Source: Pseudochelatococcus sp047501465 (GTDB lineage Bacteria; Pseudomonadota; Alphaproteobacteria; Rhizobiales; Beijerinckiaceae). From it: 64,000 bases of DNA. The notes under the pieces were generated by a model. It was not told where the DNA came from. It made no database searches and saw only the letters and a program-made list of their open reading frames with translations. The position numbers and the translations under genes were made by a program. The DNA lies in NCBI RefSeq assembly GCF_047501465.1, contig NZ_JAZDRL010000001.1, positions 1 through 64,000 on the forward strand. The letters run 5' to 3'. Shown piece by piece: positions 57,991 through 64,000 of this stretch. Every line of letters starts with the position of its first letter. Position 1 is the stretch's first letter.

Positions 57991-58899
57991 ATGGGAAGCG
58001 CGTTTTTTCGTTTGCGGTCGCTCGCGACCCTGATTCGTGGGGTCAGCGCTTTGGCGCGCAGGGCGTCTATGCTCGTGTTGGCGTTGGCCGCATATGCGCT
58101 TTTGGGCTCTCTGGGCGCACAGGCTGCGCCAGGCCAGCCTGTGCCATGGCAGATGGATCTGCAAACCCCGGTGACTGAAGTTGCGCACAGCATGCATGAT
58201 TTCCACACCATGCTGTTGTGGATTATTGGCGTGATTGTCGCTTTCGTGGCCGTGCTGCTGCTGATCGTGATCGTGCGTTTTAATGAGAAGACAAATCCAA
58301 AGCCTTCGCGCTTCTCGCATAACTCGATTCTCGAGGTTGCATGGACGGTGGTGCCCGTTCTGATTCTTGTTGTAATCTCAGTGCCTTCCTTCAAACTGCT
58401 GCGCACGCAGCTGGTGATCCCGCCTAGCGATATCACCGTGAAGGTTACAGCGCACCAGTGGTACTGGACCTATGATTATCCAGCAGATCAGGGTGGCTTT
58501 GGCTTTGATTCCAATATGATACCGGAAGATGAGCTTAAAGAAGGTCAGCCACGGCTGCTCGCTGTTGATAATGAGATGGTGCTGCCGGTTAACAAAACCA
58601 TTCGCGTGCAGGTAACGGCTGCTGACGTAATTCATGCTTTTGCAATGCCGTCATTCGGGCTTAAGATTGATGCAATCCCTGGCCGTTTGAACGAAACATG
58701 GTTCAAGGCTGAGAGAGAAGGCATCTATTATGGCCAGTGTTCGCTGATCTGCGGCCAGAACCATGCGTATATGCCGATTGCCATCCGTATCGTCAGCGAA
58801 GAGCGCTACGCCGAATGGCTGGCTGAGGCAAAGACGAAATTTGCTGCAGTTGAAGATGGTCGCTCGATTGCAAGCGCCAATCAATTGGCTGCACGATAA
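57991..58899 (+). CDS. coxB: Cytochrome c oxidase subunit II
   Basis: A 302-residue subunit with a signal or first helix, two membrane helices (LLWIIGVIVAFVAVLLLIVI, LEVAWTVVPVLILVVISV) and a periplasmic CuA domain. CuA ligands are in CSLICGQNHAYM together with the upstream His in DVIHAFAMPSFG; aromatic residues HQWYWTYDY form the electron entry path. The true start is unsettled: 57991 is chosen for a normal-length leader; 57946 and 57928 are possible. It takes electrons from cytochrome c. coxA follows 53 bases on. Confidence 0.92.
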   Translation: MGSAFFRLRSLATLIRGVSALARRASMLVLALAAYALLGSLGAQAAPGQPVPWQMDLQTPVTEVAHSMHDFHTMLLWIIGVIVAFVAVLLLIVIVRFNEKTNPKPSRFSHNSILEVAWTVVPVLILVVISVPSFKLLRTQLVIPPSDITVKVTAHQWYWTYDYPADQGGFGFDSNMIPEDELKEGQPRLLAVDNEMVLPVNKTIRVQVTAADVIHAFAMPSFGLKIDAIPGRLNETWFKAEREGIYYGQCSLICGQNHAYMPIAIRIVSEERYAEWLAEAKTKFAAVEDGRSIASANQLAAR

Positions 58900-58952
58900 A
58901 CTTGAACTGTTCAGTACGCCGCGGGCGGGAATTTTAAAGGGGGAGCTTGATC

Positions 58953-60569
58953 ATGGCTTCTACAGTAACGGCGCATGACGCCCACGAACACGCTCATCCG
59001 ACTGGCTGGCGGCGTTGGGTGCTCTCGACCAACCATAAAGATATTGGCACGCTTTACCTGATCTTTGCGCTTTGCGCAGGGCTTGTCGGTGGTGCGCTGT
59101 CTATTCTGATGCGCATCGAGTTGCAGTCACCTGGTCTGCAGATCTTTGCAAATGGCCAGCTCTTTAATGTTATCGTAACCGGCCATGGTCTGATCATGGT
59201 GTTCTTTGTTGTCATGCCAGCGCTGATTGGCGGGTTTGGCAATTGGTTCATCCCGATCATGATTGGCGCGCCTGATATGGCGTTTCCACGTCTTAACAAC
59301 ATATCATTCTGGTTGCTTGTGGCGGCATTCTGCTTGCTGCTAATCTCGATGTTCGTGCCTGGCGCACCGGGAAGCCTTGGCTTCGGTGGTGGCTGGACTG
59401 CATATCCGCCTTTGTCTGTTTCGGGGCATCCGGGGCCGTCTTTCGACTTCGGTATCCTGGCGCTGCATCTTGCAGGTGCATCGTCGATTCTGGGCGCGAT
59501 CAACTTTATCACAACCATTCTGAACATGCGTGCACCGGGCATGACTCTGCACAAGATGCCGCTGTTCGCCTGGGGGATGCTTGTTACGGCATTCTTGCTG
59601 TTGATCTCGCTGCCAGTATTGGCTGGCGCAATTACAATGCTGCTGACGGACCGCAACTTTGGCACGACCTTCTTTGATCCGTCGGGGGGTGGCGATCCTG
59701 TCCTGTATCAGCACCTGTTCTGGTTCTTTGGTCACCCTGAAGTGTACATCATGATTCTGCCGGCTTTCGGCATAGTCTCGCATATCGTCTCGACCTTCGC
59801 GCGTAAGCCGATCTTTGGTTATCTCGGTATGGCGTATGCGATGGTTGCGATTGGCGTCGTCGGCTTTATCGTATGGGCTCACCATATGTATACGGTTGGC
59901 CTGTCGCTTGACACTCAGCGCTATTTTGTGTTCGCCACAATGGTGATTGCGGTGCCAACTGGTATCAAGATTTTCTCGTGGATCGCGACGATGTGGGGTG
60001 GATCTATCCGCTTCACGACGCCGATGTACTGGGCAATCGGCTTCATCTTCCTGTTCACTGTTGGTGGTGTGACAGGTGTGGTTCTGGCGAACGCGGGTAT
60101 CGATCGTGAGTTGCATAACACCTACTACGTAATCGCTCACTTCCACTACGTACTATCACTTGGCGCCGTGTTCGGTATCTTTGCTGCGTGGTACTATTGG
60201 TTCCCGAAAATGTTCGGCTATATCGTGCCTGAATGGATCGGGAAGCTGCATTTCTGGTTGGCCTTTATTGGTGCAAACGTATTGTTCTTCCCGATGCACT
60301 TCTTGGGCCTGGCTGGTATGCCGCGTCATTATGTCGACTATCCAGATGCGTTTGCTGGCTGGCATTATGTCGCATCGATTGGCTCATATATCTTTGCGTT
60401 CAGTCTTGTGGTGTTTTTCTTTGGCGTGTGGTCTGCCTATCACCGGAAAGAGCGCGCAGCCAATAATCCATGGGGCGAGGGTGCCACAACGCTTGAGTGG
60501 ACATTGTCATCGCCACCTCCATACCATCAGTTCGAGACGCTGCCGCGTATTTCGGATAGTGGTCACTGA
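58953..60569 (+). CDS. coxA: Cytochrome c oxidase subunit I
   Basis: A 538-residue, twelve-helix catalytic subunit of an aa3-type oxidase. ATG 58953 follows GGGGGAG by seven bases. The CuB and heme-a3 site is marked by WFFGHPEVYIMILP (His-Glu-Val-Tyr, with the covalent His-Tyr pair), by VWAHHMYTVGL and by AHFHYVLSLGAVFGIFA. It reduces O2 and pumps protons; the GHPEVYI form and the D-channel residues point to the A1 subfamily. ctaB follows 21 bases on. Confidence 0.97.
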   Translation: MASTVTAHDAHEHAHPTGWRRWVLSTNHKDIGTLYLIFALCAGLVGGALSILMRIELQSPGLQIFANGQLFNVIVTGHGLIMVFFVVMPALIGGFGNWFIPIMIGAPDMAFPRLNNISFWLLVAAFCLLLISMFVPGAPGSLGFGGGWTAYPPLSVSGHPGPSFDFGILALHLAGASSILGAINFITTILNMRAPGMTLHKMPLFAWGMLVTAFLLLISLPVLAGAITMLLTDRNFGTTFFDPSGGGDPVLYQHLFWFFGHPEVYIMILPAFGIVSHIVSTFARKPIFGYLGMAYAMVAIGVVGFIVWAHHMYTVGLSLDTQRYFVFATMVIAVPTGIKIFSWIATMWGGSIRFTTPMYWAIGFIFLFTVGGVTGVVLANAGIDRELHNTYYVIAHFHYVLSLGAVFGIFAAWYYWFPKMFGYIVPEWIGKLHFWLAFIGANVLFFPMHFLGLAGMPRHYVDYPDAFAGWHYVASIGSYIFAFSLVVFFFGVWSAYHRKERAANNPWGEGATTLEWTLSSPPPYHQFETLPRISDSGH

Positions 60570-60590
60570 TAGGATATCTGGAAGAGCGCT

Positions 60591-61595
60591 ATGACAGTCG
60601 TAACGGATGCATGGGCGGAACGTGAGCAGCCGGCGGTAACGCCGTCGGGTGAGCGTCCGCTTGTCTCCACCGGTGAAGTGCGGGATTTTGTCTCGTTACT
60701 TAAGCCGCGGGTTATGTCGCTCGTGGTCTTTACGGCCCTGGTCGGCATGATGGTGGCTCCTGGCACGATCAACCCAGTGGTGGGCGCGATTGCGCTGCTC
60801 GCCATTGCTGTGGGTGCGGGGGCTTCCGGCTGTTTGAATATGTGGTGGGATGCGGACATTGATGCTGTGATGTTGCGCACCCGCAACCGTCCGATTCCTG
60901 CGGGCCGTATCACGTCCGATGAAGCTTTGACATTCGGTATCACTTTGTCCTGCGGGGCAGTGTTTGTGTTGGGCATTGCCACAAACTGGTTTGCGGCAGC
61001 TTTTCTTGCTTTTACGATTTTTTTCTATGCGGTCGTTTATTCCGTATGGCTTAAACGCTCTACACCGCAAAATATCGTGATTGGTGGTGCGGCTGGTGCA
61101 TTTCCACCTATGATTGGCGAGGCCGTGGTAACGGGATCAGTGAGCCTCGATGGCTTTGTACTGTTTCTCATAATCTTTCTTTGGACGCCCCCGCACTTTT
61201 GGGCTTTAGCCTTGGTCAAGTCGGAAGACTATGCGCGTGCTGGCGTGCCGATGATGCCGAATGTCGTCGGTCAGGCATCAACGCGGCTTCAGATACTGCT
61301 TTACACCTTGGTGTTGGTGCCGGTTGCTACGCTGCCAGTTTGGCTACATACAGGCGGCTTGATTTATGCGCTCATTGCCGGTGTGGGTGGTGCAATAATG
61401 CTTTGGCTGGCGTTTCGGCTCTGGCATCGAGGTGGCGATCAGAAGACACTCAGCGCTGTTGGTGTAAAAACAGCGTGGCAGTTATTCGGGTTTTCGATTC
61501 TGTATCTGTTTTTGATGTTTGCGGCGCTGTTGGTAGAGCATGCGCTTGGTTTGAGTGTGTATGGGCTTGGTTTGCCTGGGGGGCTGCTGCTGTGA
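60591..61595 (+). CDS. ctaB: Heme O synthase (protoheme IX farnesyltransferase)
   Basis: A 334-residue UbiA-type membrane prenyltransferase that farnesylates protoheme for heme O and then heme A. The substrate motif is NMWWDADIDAVMLRTRNRPIPAG (Asp-rich, Mg-binding), and a second motif lies past VKSEDYARAGVPMMP. About nine helices. Its stop overlaps the coxF start in GTGA, so the next gene is translationally coupled. Confidence 0.96.
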   Translation: MTVVTDAWAEREQPAVTPSGERPLVSTGEVRDFVSLLKPRVMSLVVFTALVGMMVAPGTINPVVGAIALLAIAVGAGASGCLNMWWDADIDAVMLRTRNRPIPAGRITSDEALTFGITLSCGAVFVLGIATNWFAAAFLAFTIFFYAVVYSVWLKRSTPQNIVIGGAAGAFPPMIGEAVVTGSVSLDGFVLFLIIFLWTPPHFWALALVKSEDYARAGVPMMPNVVGQASTRLQILLYTLVLVPVATLPVWLHTGGLIYALIAGVGGAIMLWLAFRLWHRGGDQKTLSAVGVKTAWQLFGFSILYLFLMFAALLVEHALGLSVYGLGLPGGLLL

Positions 61596-61789
61596 ATGGC
61601 AAACATATTGTGCATGAACATGGTATTGGGGATGATGTGGTTGACGGTGTAAAATTAACGCCGGAAGAACGTCGTCGGCAACGTGGGCGCAATATAGCGA
61701 TTGGTGTCGTGCTAGGCGCATTGTTTGTGCTGTTTTATGTTCTCACCATCGCCCGTCTTGGGGCCAACGTCTTTAGCCGACCTTTCTGA
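61592..61789 (+). CDS. coxF: Small membrane protein CoxF
   Basis: A 65-residue protein with one membrane helix (NIAIGVVLGALFVLFYVLTI) and a charged N-terminus with LTPEERRRQRGR. It begins at GTG 61592, overlapping the ctaB stop by four bases, with GGGGGG just upstream. A protein of this size and place is usual between ctaB and ctaG in Alphaproteobacteria, where it aids oxidase assembly. Its precise role is not known. Confidence 0.85.
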   Translation: MNGKHIVHEHGIGDDVVDGVKLTPEERRRQRGRNIAIGVVLGALFVLFYVLTIARLGANVFSRPF

Positions 61790-61803
61790 GGGCGCAAATT
61801 GCC

Positions 61804-62436
61804 ATGAGCGATGACGTGCAATCCAAACATGATGAAGCACACGCAACGCCTGAGGAGAAGGCGCGGCGTGCACGCAATACTGCGCTAATTTGTGTTGGCG
61901 TTGTAGCAGGCATGCTTGGATTGGCCTTTGCATCCGTACCGCTCTATCGCTTGTTTTGTCAGGTGACTGGCTTTGCTGGTACGCCGATTGCAGGTGTGAA
62001 ATCGAGCGGTGAAATATCGGATCGTCGTCTTGTTGTGCGCTTCGATGCCAACGTATCGCCTTCTATCCCATGGCGTATTGTGCCTGAAACGCCCTCTGTC
62101 GAAGTGCGGCTGGGGGAAACGCAGACAATCTTCTTCGAACTGACAAATAAGAGCGATAAGCCTGTAACCGGCATTGCCATGTATAATGTGCAGCCGGATC
62201 AGGTTGGGCCTTATTTCGTTAAGCTCGATTGTTTTTGTTTTGAAGAACAAACTTTGGGGCCGGGTGAGACGATCATCGCTCCTGTGGTGTTCTTTATTGA
62301 TGCGGATCTTGATGATGAGCGTGATCTGAAGAATCTTGATTCAGTAACGCTGTCCTACACCATGTTCCAGGTTAAGGATGGGGCGCTTTCATCATCAGCT
62401 TCTTTTATTAATCCAGTAGAGCGGAAAAGGCTGTGA
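61804..62436 (+). CDS. ctaG: Cytochrome c oxidase assembly protein CtaG (Cox11)
   Basis: A 210-residue membrane-anchored copper chaperone for CuB of subunit I. One N-terminal helix (TALICVGVVAGMLGLAFASV) with VPLYRLFCQVTGFAGTP, whose Cys is conserved, is followed by an Ig-like domain with the copper motif LDCFCFEEQ. It lies between coxF and coxC in the same operon. ATG 61804 is 14 bases after the coxF stop. Confidence 0.96.
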   Translation: MSDDVQSKHDEAHATPEEKARRARNTALICVGVVAGMLGLAFASVPLYRLFCQVTGFAGTPIAGVKSSGEISDRRLVVRFDANVSPSIPWRIVPETPSVEVRLGETQTIFFELTNKSDKPVTGIAMYNVQPDQVGPYFVKLDCFCFEEQTLGPGETIIAPVVFFIDADLDDERDLKNLDSVTLSYTMFQVKDGALSSSASFINPVERKRL

Positions 62437-62477
62437 TGCCGTCAGGCGGCAGCGAACTATTCGGGGACCGGAAAATC

Positions 62478-63329
62478 ATGGCTCAGGCTCACGCGAAACA
62501 TCACGATTACCACCTTGTCGATCCAAGCCCATGGCCACTCATCGGTTCGGTCAGCGCTTTCGTCATGGCAGTTGGCGGCATCTTGACGATGAAGGATCTG
62601 CCACTCGGTGGATTGCATATAGGCCCTTACATATTTGGTGCTGGCATCATTGGCGTGCTCTACACGATGATCGCCTGGTGGACGGACGTAATCTCAGAAG
62701 CTCAGCGCGGCGACCATACGCGCGTGGTGCAGATTCATCATCGCTACGGCATGATGTTGTTCATTGTTTCTGAGGTAATGTTCTTTGTAGCGTGGTTCTG
62801 GGCGTATTTCGATGCAAGCCTTTTTCCTGGTGAGTTGATCCAGTATCAACGCGCAGAGTTTACTGGCGGCCATTGGCCTCCTCAGGGCATTGAAACGCTT
62901 GATCCTTGGCATCTGCCGCTTCTTAATACCCTCATTCTGTTGACCTCGGGAACGACGGTGACATGGGCGCATCATGCATTGCTGCATAACGACCGTGCCG
63001 GTCTTAAGCAGGCGCTTTGGGTCACGATTTTGCTTGCCGTTCTATTTACGACTGTACAGGCGTACGAGTATGGCCATGCAACGTTTGATTTCTCAGGCAA
63101 TATCTATGGTGCCACGTTCTTTATGGCGACGGGTTTCCACGGCGCGCATGTGATTATTGGTACGATCTTCCTCGCAGTCTGTTTGCTGCGTGCTTATCTT
63201 GGACATTTCACACCTAAGCAACATCTCGGCTTTGAGTTTGCTGCATGGTATTGGCACTTTGTTGACGTGGTATGGCTGTTTCTCTTTATTGCTATCTATG
63301 TATGGGGTTATGGCGGCGGCGGTCATTAA
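62478..63329 (+). CDS. coxC: Cytochrome c oxidase subunit III
   Basis: A 283-residue, seven-helix subunit that stabilises the oxidase core. ATG 62478 follows GGGGA; an upstream GTG at 62433 overlaps ctaG but is less likely. Family marks are HHDYHLVDPSPWPLIGS, WFWAYFDASLFPGE, GFHGAHVIIGTIFLAV and the C-terminal WYWHFVDVVWLFLFI. In many Rhizobiales a small DUF983 gene follows; here a terminator and surf1 follow directly. Confidence 0.96.
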   Translation: MAQAHAKHHDYHLVDPSPWPLIGSVSAFVMAVGGILTMKDLPLGGLHIGPYIFGAGIIGVLYTMIAWWTDVISEAQRGDHTRVVQIHHRYGMMLFIVSEVMFFVAWFWAYFDASLFPGELIQYQRAEFTGGHWPPQGIETLDPWHLPLLNTLILLTSGTTVTWAHHALLHNDRAGLKQALWVTILLAVLFTTVQAYEYGHATFDFSGNIYGATFFMATGFHGAHVIIGTIFLAVCLLRAYLGHFTPKQHLGFEFAAWYWHFVDVVWLFLFIAIYVWGYGGGGH

Positions 63330-63348
63330 GATGCGCCGACCTGCAATC

Positions 63349-63374
63349 AAGGGTGGCACATGCCGCCCTTTTTT
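63349..63374 (+). terminator. Rho-independent terminator after coxC
   Basis: A 9-bp stem (63349-63357 with 63362-63370, one G-T pair) with an ACAT loop is followed by a run of T to 63374, 19 bases after the coxC stop. It lies before surf1, so surf1 may be read through or have its own promoter. Confidence 0.8.
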
Positions 63375-63395
63375 GTGTTTGAGTGGAAATCTACC

Positions 63396-64000
63396 ATGAG
63401 CGAAGCAATGGATAAAACGTATATTTCGCGTTGGCACACGCTTGTTTTACCAGGGATTTTTACGCTCATTGTGTTGATTATTCTGGTTACCTTAGGCGTA
63501 TGGCAACTTCAGCGTCTTGCATGGAAAGAGGCGTTAATAGCACGTATTGATGCGCGAACGCATGCTAATCCTGTCGCTATCGCGCCCGAAATATTATGGC
63601 CCAAATTGCAATGGAATGAAGAAGAATATCGTCCGGTGCAAGTAACGGGAAAATATCTTTATCAGGATCAGGTCTTCGTTCACGCTAATGCTGTAGTGGG
63701 GATGGGGAGTGCTCGGATGGGTTACTTTGTACTCACCCCGCTGCAGCAGGAAAATGGTAGCATCATTATCATTAATCGCGGTTTTATCCCGTTAGAGCTT
63801 AAGCAAGATACTGATGCCTTTGCAGAATGGCAGCTGAAAGATCAAAGTATGGGGCCGGTAACTGTGACTGGTCTGTTGCGCTCTCCGCAGGAGCGCGGCT
63901 GGTTTGTACCAGAAGATGTGCCGGCGGCCGGTGAATGGTTTACCCGCGATCCGATTGCGATAGGTCAGGCAAAGGGATTGACACGTATCGCTCCATTTAT
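63396..64000 (+). CDS. SURF1-family oxidase assembly protein (partial, runs off the window)
   Basis: The first 201 codons of a SURF1 homologue, a membrane protein that helps place heme a in subunit I. It starts at ATG 63396 and has one N-terminal helix (LVLPGIFTLIVLIILVTLGVWQLQRL) and the signature GVWQLQRLAWKE, then the periplasmic part with PVQVTGKYLY and IIINRGFIPLE. It lies 66 bases past coxC, after a terminator. The 3' end lies beyond base 64000, so its length and the next genes are unknown. Confidence 0.93.
   Translation, partial: MSEAMDKTYISRWHTLVLPGIFTLIVLIILVTLGVWQLQRLAWKEALIARIDARTHANPVAIAPEILWPKLQWNEEEYRPVQVTGKYLYQDQVFVHANAVVGMGSARMGYFVLTPLQQENGSIIIINRGFIPLELKQDTDAFAEWQLKDQSMGPVTVTGLLRSPQERGWFVPEDVPAAGEWFTRDPIAIGQAKGLTRIAPF

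Overview
The window is a chromosomal segment of an alphaproteobacterium, most likely of the order Hyphomicrobiales (Rhizobiales). The evidence is a CtrA response regulator, a PdhS-type (PleC/DivJ family) histidine kinase, an IalB-family protein, phasins, and a tRNA-His without the usual G-1 and with A73. Gene order also fits: a HAD hydrolase-ribF-ileS-lspA-(unknown)-M16-M16-pgi-mutL block and a coxB-coxA-ctaB-coxF-ctaG-coxC-surf1 operon. I cannot name the genus from sequence alone.

Layout. 1-10.9 kb: a giant two-partner-secretion (TPS) type exoprotein gene with GLUG motifs and a tandem array of 17 nearly identical YDG repeats; three single-base frameshifts, all in G runs, break the reading frame. 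11-13.4 kb: tRNA-His and two phasin-family genes, one with a long Lys/Ala/Pro-rich tail like those of nucleoid-binding phasins. 13.8-19.5 kb: the pdhS kinase, a LysR regulator and malate synthase. 19.7-36.3 kb: housekeeping genes for tRNA and rRNA modification (tadA, rluB-like, rsmD), mismatch repair (mutL), pgi, two M16 peptidases, lspA, ileS, ribF and a HAD hydrolase. 36.5-40.2 kb: a DUF2076 protein, an ABCD-type ABC exporter, a lone Lrp/AsnC effector-binding domain and two small proteins. 40.7-43.6 kb: cytochrome bc1 (petABC). 43.7-50.4 kb: apt, a TrmN6-like methylase, a reductase/epimerase, queG, a GST, uppP and mgtE. 50.8-57.4 kb: a PHB-depolymerase-family esterase, ctrA with a GANTC-rich upstream region, a MarC protein, an AT-rich stretch with an unrecognised 352-residue protein and an orphan GcvH-like protein, then a lipoprotein and an IalB protein. 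58-64 kb: the aa3-type cytochrome c oxidase operon, running off the window end inside surf1.

How the genes fit together. The bc1 complex (petABC) and the cox operon give the aerobic respiratory chain from quinol to oxygen, with heme O synthesis (ctaB) and copper and heme insertion factors (ctaG, surf1). Malate synthase with a divergent LysR regulator suggests growth on acetate or C2 units. The two phasins and the esterase suggest polyhydroxybutyrate (PHB) storage. PdhS and CtrA, about 36 kb apart, belong to the same conserved cell-cycle circuit (PdhS acts on DivK, upstream of CtrA), and both have GANTC (CcrM methylation) motifs in their upstream regions.

I found no CRISPR array, prophage, transposase or recognisable defence island. 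The strongest candidates for something unusual are the repeat-rich, frameshifted TPS exoprotein, the AT-rich orphan gene pair at 54.3-56.0 kb, the eight GANTC sites upstream of ctrA, and the pseudouridine synthase flanked by long Arg/Gly/Asp-rich repeat tails.
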